Shown here: positions 1 through 9,017 of the stretch, piece after piece
How the letters are laid out: each line of letters begins with the position of its first letter
Position numbering within the stretch: the first letter of the stretch is position 1
Assembly: GCA_023375785.1 (NCBI GenBank)
Contig: SZWC01001582.1
Location: 86,679 to 109,383, forward strand
Length of the DNA: 22,705 bases
Reading direction: 5' to 3'
Source: Penium margaritaceum
Lineage: Eukaryota; Streptophyta; Zygnematophyceae; Desmidiales; Peniaceae
Program-made: the position numbers and the translations under genes
The notes under the pieces: model-generated
Told to the model about the DNA's origin: nothing
The model's input: the letters and a program-made list of their open reading frames with translations, nothing else
The model's database searches: none

Positions 1-76
1 TCCTCCTCCTCCTCCTCCTCCTCCTCCTCCTCCTCCCCCTCTTCTTCCTCCTCCAATTCCTCCTCCAATTCCTCCT
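1..76. repeat. (TCC)n microsatellite
   Basis: Uninterrupted TCC triplets at 1-36 followed by imperfect copies (cttcttcctcctccaattcc, twice) to about 76. It encodes the Glu run of the overlapping minus-strand ORF. The tract probably continues outside the window. Confidence 0.9.
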
Positions 77-200
77 CAGAAAACACTTCCCATCCGACAT
101 CGTCGCTAGCTTCAATGTCTTCTGTATCGTCACATGAAGGCAAACTCGATAGGGATGTCCCTTCTGAAACATCGCTCCATGTTGAGGGTGGTAGAGCCAT
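1..200 (-). CDS. Partial acidic ORF, N-terminal end
   Basis: Reading the minus strand from an ATG at 200-198 gives an open frame that runs off the left edge of the window, about 66 codons so far. An in-frame TGA lies four codons upstream of the ATG, so this is the first possible Met. The peptide begins MALPPSTWSDVSEG, continues Ser/Asp-rich (CDDTEDIEASDD), has a WEVFSEEELEEE stretch, then turns into a near-pure Glu run encoded by the (TCC)n tract of the plus strand. Acidic tails of this kind occur in many nuclear chaperone- or chromatin-type proteins, but they also arise from microsatellites, and no domain is visible. It is not obviously part of any of the retroelements to the right. It could be the start of a real gene continuing leftward, or chance coding through a repeat. 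Confidence 0.38.
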   Translation of the reverse strand, partial: MALPPSTWSDVSEGTSLSSLPSCDDTEDIEASDDVGWEVFSEEELEEELEEEEEGEEEEEEEEEEE

Positions 201-463
201 GTACAAATCTCAAAACCCTCAGCCACCTTCCTTGTGACGACTCTTATGCCTCCATTTCCATTGCAAAGTGTACAAAAATGAAGCAAGAGGCATCAAATTG
301 TGCTTTGCATTGTGAAAATTACGCACGACAATGAACCGAGGTACCAATAATTGTGACCGAGTGATCCAGTGGAACCTGGTTTTGACCCCAACAGGAGCGA
401 ACCCTCTTTGCTTTAGTTAAAGCTGCTAGGTCTGCCCCTTGTCCCCTCTCTTCCTTAATCAAT
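201..463. other. Unassigned sequence
   Basis: No coding frame, terminal repeat or RNA gene was recognised here. A 12-base string (acaagagggccc) near 472 recurs near 750. Confidence 0.4.
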
Positions 464-660
464 CAGGAAACAAGAGGGCCCTAGTAGCAAAATTGTCTCG
501 AGGTCACTCGATGGTGAACATACCGCAACGATCAAGGCTTGGATTGGTAGAGAGACAACAAAGATATGCATGAAAGATTAGACGTGCACAACAAACAACA
601 CGTGTGATTGTCTCTGGTTTGTCTCACCCACATGCGTGCATCAAAACGCAGAAGTCCAAC
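464..660 (-). repeat. LTR-like fragment, left copy
   Basis: This ~197-bp segment is a clearly related, diverged copy of 18475-18672 in the same orientation. Shared landmarks in order are caggaaac/gaggaaat, ggtgaacac/t, cttggattggt, gacaacaaagat/gacagcaaagat, gcatgaaaga, cacatgcg and aagtccaac. The right-hand copy directly abuts a minus-strand primer-binding site, so both are probably the 3' end of the LTR of a minus-strand Copia element. Similarity stops at about 660. This copy therefore looks truncated, with candidate LTR P1 starting at 800. Confidence 0.6.
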
Positions 661-799
661 TAGGATGAATCAACCTTGGGGCCCGAGTTCTCCCTCAGCC
701 TCATGCAATGACCCGGATCCATCAGCGCCGGATCCTGTGTTTGGCCGGTGGTCAACAAGAGGGCCCGTCAGATGCCGGCGCGATTCAAGATAGCCGGGA

Positions 800-1432
800 T
801 GTTACTGTTGGTTGTGTCTGTCAAACACGCAAGTGACCTATTGACTCCATCCATTCACACACACCGTTACTGCAAGTGACTGAGCAGATATGAAGCTGTG
901 ATCCACGCATCACTGGTGTCTTTGCCGGGTGCAAGATTGACCTTGGCTCGTCCATGCTCAGTTCTGCCATGAAGAGTGTTTCGCTATTCGCAGCATTTGT
1001 TGGTTGGCCAATTCATGGTCGAAACATGAGAGAGATTGCGTGAGAGATGCATGCTCCACATACGCTCGTGGTCGATGTGACTTATTGGTTTTAACTGCTT
1101 GCATGTTGCGCTGGTTGTGTAGCTCATTACACCGGGTTGCTGATCCTGCGGGGCCACACTCTCGGTCGCTTCGAGGTGTGAGTGACCACGGCGGCTTATT
1201 GCGGACCGGTTTGGTTCGACCTTGGGGTGGCGGTCGGACCCCACATCGAGCTTTTCATGCGGGTGGCCCAGTCAACCGGATGCTAAGAGCTTGCTAGCTC
1301 TTTACTCTCAGTAACTTGTCTTTCGTCGTTTTTAAGTGATTCTCACCAACCCCTCACTCCACCCGTTGCCATGGATGTTGTGTGAGCTTTGCTTGTTAGG
1401 TAGAGAGTGTGTGACGGTGTCTCGCCGTAACC
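800..1432 (+). repeat. Candidate 5' LTR of element P1
   Basis: The segment begins TGTTAC (800) and ends GTAACC (1427-1432), an inverted pair with one mismatch to the expected GTAACA. It lies 3 bp before a tRNA-Met-type primer-binding site. The length, about 633 bp, is normal for a plant Copia LTR. No second copy is present in the window, so the boundaries rest only on the terminal inverted bases and the PBS. No coding was recognised inside. If it is correct, everything from here to 2984 and from 9691 to 11930 is the 5' part of one plus-strand element. Confidence 0.5.
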
Positions 1433-1435
1433 TAG

Positions 1436-1447
1436 TGGTATCATAGC
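1436..1447 (+). other. Primer-binding site of P1
   Basis: TGGTATCATAGC matches the 3' end complement of initiator tRNA-Met (TGGTATCAGAGC, the common plant Copia PBS) except for one base. It follows the candidate LTR end at 1432 by three bases. Confidence 0.65.
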
Positions 1448-2484
1448 AAGCGGGAACAGTCCCTCCCTTCAACAGATCCTAGGCCCGTGGCATGCCGTGC
1501 GGAGTGGCAATCTAGCTACCATGTCGGGTTCTACATACGCGCTTCTCGGAAGTCTCGTCGCTCAGCTCGGACACCGCAGCTAAGCAACCCGCAGGTCCCA
1601 TTTCTCGACGACACTGCATTGCTATGGCACTAGTGCCCACTGCCACTCTCGGCCCGGCACATTGCTCGTCTGCAGCTCCGCAGCATAGCAGCAGCTGAGC
1701 ACCACAGCACCCGCCACGGCATTCTAGCCTGGTGCTTCAGGTGCAGGGCCACAGCTCTCGGTCCCGCAATTTTGTGCTCTTGATCCTCGGTCCTGCTATC
1801 TCTCCGCACTTCCGATGCTCAACAGCCAAGTCGTCACGGCGCTGAGCAGGTGTGCCGTCCAGCACCACCATCAGCACCTGGTCTTGGAGTGCTCAAAATC
1901 CGCACCACAGTGACACGGCAGCCTGCAGCTCACAGCTTTCAGTGGCACCACTCTCGGCTGCCCTGTAACTCTTGGCAGCTCTTACCTGCTGTCATCTGGC
2001 ATCACCTCCCTGCAATCCCGCAGTTCTCGTTTGCCGCACGCCTCTCCCGCCACGCAGCCTCCAACCCTCAAACAGCTTGCTCATCCGCAGCTTCGTAGCA
2101 CCACGGCAATTGAGCACAGTAGCCCGAAGCTCACAGCTCTCAACTGCACCACTCTTAACTGTCTGCACAGCTTCTCCTTACCCGGCAGCAGCAGCTGTGG
2201 TCGCGTCTTCGGCTTGTTCCACCACCTTGGCTTCACCACCGAAGACGGACCCAGCCCCCACCTCTCCAAGGGACCATAGTGAATGAGAGTGCTATTACAA
2301 GCAAATTGCACAAGGCGATGAGGAACCAAAGCGAGCGGGGATCAAGGCATGGTTGTGTCGCCGTCGCTGTGACTGCCCAAGGTACCATCCTGAGGAGGAC
2401 TACGACCCCGTGGGCTCCAAGGCGCGCGCCGACGCCGCCGAGTACTCAGCCTCCTGCTAGTCAGCCTCGGACGACTCACCAACC
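1448..2484 (+). other. P1 leader, no recognised gene
   Basis: About 1 kb rich in CAGCTC/GCAGC words. A ~33-bp segment at about 1927 (agctcacagcttTCA...gcaccactct) recurs in diverged form at about 2129, hinting at degenerate internal duplication. Short open frames overlap on both strands (the longest is about 117 codons, minus, 2342-2695) but none resembles a known family. An ATG at 2282 on the plus strand opens a 73-codon Pro/Arg/Thr-rich frame that I could not assign. Confidence 0.45.
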
Positions 2485-2984
2485 GTGCAACACGCACTAG
2501 CAACGGGGTCGCCACGCGAACAACGTCGTCCTTCTTCCCTTGTAAGCTCTCCCATTGCCCGTAGGGACCGTTCGCAAAGTCAGCGTACCACCCCTGCTGG
2601 GGCGGTACCATCTGCACCAATTGCCCCAGGAGAGCCAACCGTGGCAACCTCACGTCGGGCCGCATCTCCTGCTGCGTCTCAGGCTGCTGCTGCATTGTCT
2701 ACACCCTCTAACATCCTCACTGTTCTCGAGGCCACCATTTTTTCTAGTGTTGCTGTCTCTTCCACTTTTGCTGTCACAACAAGTGTTGCACGTGCACCTA
2801 CCAGTACTGCTGTTGGTGGGGTACTTGAGACCTATACTACCGCTGCTGTTGATCGGGGCCCTCTTGAAGCCGCAGCAGTCAACATATCCACGCAGGTCGC
2901 AGCAGCAGCTAATTCTGTTGCAGCGGCAGCAGCCTCAGCTGCCACTGCTCTCTCCGGTGCCGTTGTATCCATCCAGGTCTCCAA
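2485..2984 (+). pseudogene. Ala-rich ORF of P1, 5' part (interrupted)
   Basis: This is an open plus-strand frame of about 166 codons before the E1 insertion. The first third is basic and Pro/Ser-rich; the rest is dominated by Ala, Ser, Thr and Val (for example AAAANSVAAAAASAATAL), encoded by GCA/GCT-rich DNA. Codons 2980-2984 are cut by the TCCAA target duplication. When E1 is removed the frame continues without a stop into 9691-9895, giving about 235 codons in total. There is no ATG near its start (GTG at 2485), so the true start is unclear. It lies in the long leader between the P1 primer-binding site and gag. It may be an additional leader ORF, an N-terminal gag extension or merely repeat-derived open sequence. 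No domain is recognisable. Confidence 0.5.
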
Positions 2985-3650
2985 AATTGGAAATATTATA
3001 GGGCATGCAGACCCACGCAGAAACGAACATGAGCTCTGTATGTGAGTGTAATGCAAGACGGAAAGAATTCGACTAAGTCTGGAATGTTGAATATAAAAGA
3101 ACAAGGAGAGAGTACAAATGAGCCCCTAGCGGGCCTAAGTAGGGGTGCCTACAGCTAGCCGCACCCGGCCCAGTCATCCCCGCTGAATCCAAACGAGTCA
3201 GCGGGGAGAACATAGTGCATACACCATGATAACAATAACGATGGTCTCCTTGAGGCACCTGAACAGCTCTTCGAGTGCCCCGGTCTCGGCCACCGAGAAA
3301 ATAGGAGCAATGCCAAAAATCTCGGAATCAACGTCCGTACATCACACACGGCTTTCCGAACATCGGAAGCGCTAGTACACCCACTGGGTCTCCTCGTCGC
3401 ACCGGTACAGTCCACCAGGTGCGCGGGTCTCAACCCACCAAGAAAACTCTCCGAACTCCGAAAAGCCAACAGGGCTGCCAGAACGCATCGACCGCGTCTC
3501 GCCGGCGCTGTCGTAGGTGCTGGAGAAGTCTCGGGACACTCCGGAGGCTCATCGTGTCGTCACGCCCTCCTCCATCATATACCGCCAATGTGGATACATG
3601 GATAATACATCGGTGTCAGTCGTGACAGGTGGAATCCACACAAACCAACA
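2985..3650 (-). repeat. 3' LTR of E1 (copy A)
   Basis: It aligns over its whole length with 9018-9685 in the same orientation, by eye about 85-90% identical (not computed). In element orientation it starts TGTTGGTTTGTGTGG, directly after the polypurine tract, and ends ...TTTCCAATT. The last three bases beyond the canonical TTTCCA are counted in the LTR because both the PBS of the other copy and the TCCAA duplication then abut exactly. Many differences from copy B are C/T or G/A, often at CpG. Confidence 0.85.
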
Positions 3651-3662
3651 CTCCCCCTGGCT
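3651..3662 (-). other. Polypurine tract of E1
   Basis: In element orientation the sequence is CCAGGGGGAG directly before the LTR start TGTTGG. This is the usual plus-strand priming site and fixes the orientation of E1 and the LTR edge at 3650. Confidence 0.8.
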
Positions 3663-3670
3663 GACATAGT

Positions 3671-4189
3671 CGTCCACGCCAAAACAAATGAACGAAGGCA
3701 CGGAACAACAACGTTTGCCAAACCACAATGTGCACCAGTAAACCACACACACAGACACAACTGTTGTCCATGTAAGGTCTCCTCACGACACCGGCACATC
3801 CTACCAAGTGTCCGGGTCTAGACCATGAGAAGAGTCATGCACACGCACATAAGCCAATGTAATGGACACCATACACATGTCAGGCTGCAAGAGGGTCTCC
3901 TCGTGACACTGGCGGTACCACTGCCCGGGNCGTCCACGCCAAAACAAATGAACGAAGGCACGGAACAACAACGTTTGCCAAACCACAATGTGCACCAGTA
4001 AACCACACACACAGACACAACTGTTGTCCATGTAAGGTCTCCTCACGACACCGGCACATCCTACCAAGTGTCCGGGTCTAGACCATGAGAAGAGTCATGC
4101 ACACGCACATAAGCCAATGTAATGGACACCATACACATGTCAGGCTGCAAGAGGGTCTCCTCGTGACACTGGCGGTACCACTGCCCGGG
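3671..4189. other. Exact 259-bp duplication around a single N (likely assembly artefact)
   Basis: Bases 3671-3929 are repeated as 3931-4189 with no difference that I can see, separated only by an N at 3930. The second copy then runs on smoothly into 4190. All other repeats here are well diverged, so an exact copy flanking a one-base gap most simply means two contigs with overlapping ends were joined without merging. The true sequence probably has one copy. Confidence 0.85.
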
Positions 4190-4500
4190 TCTCGACCACT
4201 AGGAGCAATCCAACAGGTGTCTGTGTGCCGACCACAATAGCATCGTCAATCAATACATAGGATCATAGGCGGGTCTCCTCGTAACACAAGTGTACCTCAC
4301 CACGTTGTCTCGACCACTATGAGCAAACCAGCTAGCCTGCACATGCCACAAGCAGTATGGCCACACACCAAGACACACTATCACATGGTCTCCTCGTGAC
4401 ACTCGTACAACAGACCAGGTACCCGGGCCTTGACCAACAGAGTGCTACCATACACCTGCAGCTATGCAAGCACGTGGCATGAGCCACACGACGGCTGCTA
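3776..4500 (-). repeat. ~117-bp tandem repeat array in the 3' part of E1
   Basis: A GGTCTCCTCGTGACAC-type word followed about 30-40 bases later by CGGGTCTCGACCA recurs at 3776 and 3894 (again at 4036 and 4154 in the duplicated block), 4272 and 4387. The spacing is 118, 118 and 115 bp once the duplication is collapsed. Two further diverged units lie inside each LTR (3243 and 3387; 9276 and 9421, about 145 bp apart). Units are only moderately similar, so this is an old array. The unknown ORF of E1 reads through the units at 4387 and 4272 before ending at 4250. Confidence 0.7.
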
Positions 4501-7500
4501 TAGTATGCTCATAGCAGAGCATAGACCCCTCGCCATGCATCTCCCGCGACAGCGCCTCAGGTCGAGGTCCACACAACACTCCCACTGGGCAGATGAACCT
4601 GGCAGTGATGTCCTCGATGGAGATGCTTATGCCGTAGCTGAACAGATCCTAGGAGATGTGGTCTCTCCATCGTGCAGAGATGGCTCCCCCTGTCACGTAC
4701 GAGTCGGCTCCTACGCTCAAAGACGAAGTGGTGTCTCCGGATACGACTCCTCACGTCGGTGCTCCATCACCTGGAGTGTACCAGTCCTCGCATGACTGCC
4801 AAGGGTCCCAACTCACAGTCTTTCCTATCTCCGCTCTACCGTGATGCATCTGTGTATGCCGGAGGAAAGGGAATGGGCGAGCAGCACGCAAGCGTGGATG
4901 AAGTGGCGCAGCAAGCCTCCGAGGCGGGACAGAGCACCCTGAGGCACAGGGGTGTACGGCCAGAAGAAGAGGGCTGGAGCGACGAACCAGATCACCACTC
5001 ATGGACGAAGGTGACGATGGAGTAGCTGAGTCAAGTGAATGAAGGTGCCTGATGGCATCAGCAGAAGGAGGAGCAGTGACGGAGTCCACGGGAGCGACGA
5101 TGGCGGAAACTGAAGGCACGCTCAGCTCTCCTCTGGTAGTGTCTCCATCGAATGTCATACTCTGAGCCGCTACAAGATCCTCCTTGAGTATGGGTGTGAG
5201 AGGTCCTGGTAGTGGAAAACTCGTGCCGATAGTGCTGGTGCTCACCTCCTCTGAAAATCGCTCACCCGCTGCCATCAACTCCCGCTAGAGCATCATTACA
5301 CGCTCCTCTAAATCAGCATAATCCACCTCGAACATGTGGAGGTGGTCCATGTCTGCCTCACATAGGATGAACTCTGCCTCACAGGATGTTGCACATGCAG
5401 ACTGCAGTACTCGCGAGTATACCTCTATCTACATCTATGCTGCTGAAGACGATGGAGCCAGTGCTGCTGCATCCTATTGGGGGCCAACTAAACTCATAAT
5501 GTGCTGAAACGGTAGAACATCGGATGCAGCTGCAGGTGTTGCATCCACACCACAGCTCGTGTCTGTCATCCGGGGAGTGAGCGGTCGCATGCTAAGAGAG
5601 AAGGAGAAGGAGGAGTCGTTAGAGTCCGTGGAGCATGTGGAAATGTCGTCCGTGCGGGTACTGCCACTCTCAGCGTCGATGTGATCAGCAAGGTCACCAA
5701 CAGGTGAACACGAGAGGGCGGAACTCAACTCCTATTGACGAGGTGACTCCATCCGCGTGTACGGATCTGCTCCACTGTCCTCCACTACCATCGTAGTAAA
5801 CACAGGTGTGCACGACTTCGACTCGACAATGCCCGTCAAGGAAACCAGCAAGCGTAGCTGGCGCTCACACACCGTTTCACGGGGAAGGCTGGTCGCTGAC
5901 ACGTGCTTGATAATGGAGTGAGGACCACCATGTGACTCCGTCATGTGTGTCACTGCTTCGTCGTGTGTACTGGAACCCGTAGACTCTAGGAACATCGACG
6001 ACTTCTCATGCTCAAGCTGGTCCTCAGGTAGCGCAGATGAGACGGTGGAGCCTGCTGTGTCTGCTACAGCATATGTCCCACCAACATCTCTCAGAACTGC
6101 TGCTCTCAAGGATTCCTTAACCTCTAAGAGACCAGCTGGCCGACTCTGCTCATGCACTGCAACCGTTATCGGACTGGAGGGTGTCGCGTGCGCCAACGCC
6201 CCAGGAAATCCGTATGGGGCATCCTGGTCTACACGGGACTCTTGTGCCACCGCCAGGCCGCTACAGGTCGGAGTCGCGAGTGGCACCGCCCAGGCAAGCA
6301 GTACCTGCACTCCTCTTGATGTAACCTGCTGCTACAGAACGGCTGGCTCATGCCCCAGCGTAGATGTCGAACTCGATGACATGCACGTCCCAAGTACTCC
6401 AACATCCGCCGGACTGGTGTGAGTTTGCTACACACTCTCCCCCAAAAGTGCGGTAGACGCATCCCGATCTGTACGGGACTCGTGTGCCACAGTCGGGCCC
6501 CCATCGGTCGAAGCCGCGAGTGGCACTACCCAGGGATGTTGTGCCTTTGCTCCTCTTGATGTCACCTGTTGCTATAGAAGATCTGGATCCAGCCCGAACG
6601 ATGACAGGAAAGTCTCCACCATGAACGCCATGTCGAGATCAGACTCCACGCCATGTAATGTCACCGTATCATTTGAGACTGCCCGAGCTGACGCTCGGCC
6701 ACCACGGCCCGACGCGAGTGCGGATCCTTTCACTCGGTCACAACATGCAATGCGCGATGACCACACTCCCCCTCGACAGGTACAGCAACAAAAGCCGAGG
6801 AGGTAGAGGATGTATCCAAACCGGCACGAGCATGGCGGGCGGAGCGCTATCGCCGATGTCGTGGGGACACACAACTGGAATGACTATATGAAAGCATGTC
6901 ATGGCACAGTGGTGTCGTCATAGCAGGAGCGTGGAGGATCGAAAGGATGGTGCCAGCCTGGGATAGGCCAACAGGTGAAGCTGAAGGGACACCATTGAAT
7001 GAGGAAGAAAGAGAGGGCGAAGGAGATGTGGTCAAAGAGGCTGTTGATAAGCTAGTAAGAGAAGCACGCTCAGTGTCAATGAGGTCGGGAAGCCGCTGCA
7101 CTATCTGTCGCAGGCCGTGGATCTCTACGAATATGCTCACCAGATTTTGAACTAGGGGATCTACCAACATTGGAAGATCCGTATGCTGTGGAGGACGTAG
7201 GCTCGGACGAGGCTAAAGCCAAGGTGGATGCCAGCCGCGAGGGCGCGTCCAGCAGCGATGCCAACCATGACATTCATCACCATAGTAATGGCAGGCAAAC
7301 GCGCAGGAAGCCTCCTCAAATGTCTGCGCTCTCATCTCGTGCGCTAGACGATGGATAGGTGTCGAGGACACCTACTCCCGGTGGTAAACACCAAGCTGCG
7401 GGAGAGGATGAGACCAGTAGGTACTGTCACTCCTGGAGGTCACGGCGTCAGGGACAGCAAATGTGACCAGACTGGGCGAGCTGCACTACCATAGTACGCC

Positions 7501-7716
7501 CGGAGTATGGAGTCTGACTAGCTGCAGTAACAAATGCTGTTGCTACTAACGGAGCAAAGACTACTCCAGGAACAGAAGGGGTTGGCTCCAGATGTAGCTA
7601 CTGCTCCAAGTGGTGAACACCCAGCCCTTGGAGATGCACAGACTCGAATCCATCGTCGATCCTATGGGGTGACGTGCACGCACCAATCCACGGGCCCCAG
7701 AGAGACGCCGGTTCAT
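4250..7716 (-). pseudogene. Long decayed ORF of E1, unknown product
   Basis: This is one minus-strand frame of about 1,150 codons. It is followed from about ATG 7716-7714 (an upstream start is possible; the frame is open back to a TGA at 7794) to TGA 4250-4252, with one frame change near 6740. It is interrupted by about 17 TAG and one TGA codon and no TAA. TAGs lie at 7561, 7546, 7543, 7486, 7372, 7213, 6847, 6572, 6428, 6332, 5732, 5474, 5435, 5429, 5285, 4649 and 4445 (low coordinate). Many sit in Gln-like contexts: two adjacent TAGs precede CAA CAG at 7537-7548. The product is rich in Ser, Thr, Pro, Ala and Gln. It has a short amphipathic stretch around 5285-5320 (LEERVMML then RELMAAGERF after a TAG), a block around 7040-7170 (VEIHGLRQIVQRLPDLIDTE) and an internal 80-codon duplication. 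I recognise no retroviral or host domain. It could be a highly diverged gag or a captured or lineage-specific protein. Confidence 0.6.
6205..6592 (-). repeat. 80-codon internal duplication in the E1 ORF
   Basis: The segments around 6225-6345 and 6465-6592 are related with an offset of exactly 240 bp, in the same frame. In protein terms both copies read TAG-Q-Q-V-T-S-R-G, then P-L-A, then V-A-(Q/H)-E-S-R and a later D. Several differences are synonymous (GTT/GTG, CAG/CAA), which points to duplication while the frame was under coding constraint. Both copies carry TAG at the same codon (6332 and 6572). Confidence 0.7.
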
Positions 7717-7743
7717 GGCGCGTCTCGAAAAAGAAGTCACCAC

Positions 7744-8160
7744 CGACGACAGTCCGTTGCCGGCCGAGAACGGGAGACTACAAGCCCTACATCAACTGCT
7801 TTGCACTATGCAGTCATCGATACTCCACCGCGACCGCCGTTGTTGCTACGGAAGCTATTGTTCTTGCTATGGCTGCTATAAGTACGAGTGTTGCAGCCGT
7901 TGCTGGACGGGTTGCAGCTGTGGTTGTCAGTGGCACGGATTGAAAGATTTTGTCCCATTTTTTGGTTTTTTTTCTCTATTTCTTTTTTTAACTATCCCCC
8001 CTTTTTTTTTGTCAACTCGGGTCACCACTCCCTCGCGGATGTACACCCACCCCTTGTCTTGAATGTCACCGGAGAGAAAGGGAGGAGGTCCCAAAAAAAA
8101 TGCCAAGGGCGAGGGGTCGGGTCGCCCCTCGTTTCGGAAAAAAAAAAGAGGGGCGTGGGC
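7744..8160 (-). other. E1 leader, part with homopolymer tracts
   Basis: T-rich runs occupy about 7950-8015 on the plus strand (A-rich in element orientation), and A-runs lie at 8091 and 8139. No convincing coding was seen on either strand. The open frames here are shadows of low-complexity sequence. Confidence 0.45.
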
Positions 8161-8420
8161 CCCTCGCTCGCTCACTCACAAGCCTGCGAGCGAGTGAGGA
8201 GGGAAGAGAGGGGGAGGGGTCCTGTCCGCCCCTCTGAGCCGGTCCCTCCATCGGTCGGCCGACGGGGCCGACGGAGCCGACAGGCCCCCTCCAAAGGGCC
8301 CCTCGGAGGGGCTCGGCGGGGCCCTCCGAGGGCCCCCTTGAGAAGGCAAGGAGGGGGGGTGCGAACGGGGCCGCGGGGCTCCTCAAATGGCTCCCCCTCA
8401 AAGGAGGGCTACGAGGCCCT
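8161..8420 (-). other. GC-rich, strongly self-complementary part of the E1 leader
   Basis: The block is very G/C-rich with clear hairpin arms: ctcgctcgc (8163-8171) with gcgagcgag (8186-8194), and ccctcggaggg (8300-8310) with ccctccgaggg (8322-8332). There are also repeated ggggccgacgg words. It lies between the PBS and the long ORF, where retroelement RNAs carry packaging, dimerisation or translation signals. That role here is only inferred from position. Confidence 0.55.
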
Positions 8421-8990
8421 CCTCGCAGCGGCAGCAATAGTTGTAGCGGCAGGTGCAGCTGCTGTGGTTGCTACTGCTACTACATCTTCTGCTACTGTTG
8501 TTACTTCTCCTGCTGCTGCTATTGCTTTGTGCAGCAGCTGCTACTACTGCTTGCTGCTACCGCTAATGCTATTGCTGTTGCTTGCTGTTGCCATCGTTGC
8601 TGCTTGCTACTGTCGCCGCTGCTGCTACTACTGCTGCTACTACTACACGCTGCTTTTACAGCTATCGCTGCTCCACGTTGTTGCTGCTGCCGTCGCTGCT
8701 GTAGTGGTTCCTACTGCTGCTTTTATATGTTGCTACTGCTGATGCCTCTGCTATAGCGGCTGATGCGCTGTTATAGCTGATGCTCTTGTTGTTACTCCGC
8801 ATCACACCAGCTACTGCTACTGCTGCTGTTGCTGCCGTAGTTGCTAGTGCTGCTATGCGTGGCTCACCACTTCTGTGTTATTCACGTGCAGTCGCTTCGC
8901 GCTCCCTCACGCTGCTGCCGCCGTGGCACCACGTGGCACATTCTCTTTGCATTCCACCCACTACTGCTGCTTTTGCTGCTTCTGCTGCTC
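8420..8990. repeat. CTG/GCT-rich imperfect trinucleotide tract
   Basis: Imperfect gct/act/gtt triplets (gctgctactactgctgctac and variants) fill this stretch next to the E1 PBS. They give long but meaningless open frames (poly-Leu, poly-Cys or poly-Ala depending on frame). A similar tract lies next to the M2 PBS at 17860-18220. Confidence 0.75.
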
Positions 8991-9006
8991 ACACGCCCCC
9001 CCAGCA

Positions 9007-9017
9007 CTCTGATCCCA
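9007..9017 (-). other. Primer-binding site of E1
   Basis: In element orientation the sequence is TGGGATCAGAG, one mismatch from the tRNA-Met PBS TGGTATCAGAG. It abuts the 5' LTR end, taken as 9018. Confidence 0.75.

Noticed and set aside
2988..3650. Strict TG...CA edges for the E1 LTRs (2988-3650, 9021-9685)
   Set aside because: With these edges no target duplication is found and a 3-base spacer precedes the PBS. Including the three extra bases gives an exact TCCAA duplication and frame continuity, so I used 2985 and 9018, while noting the non-canonical end.
8066..8742. 123- and 284-codon ORFs over the GC-rich block
   Set aside because: Low-complexity GC-rich and triplet-rich DNA with few stops in any frame; no protein-like features.
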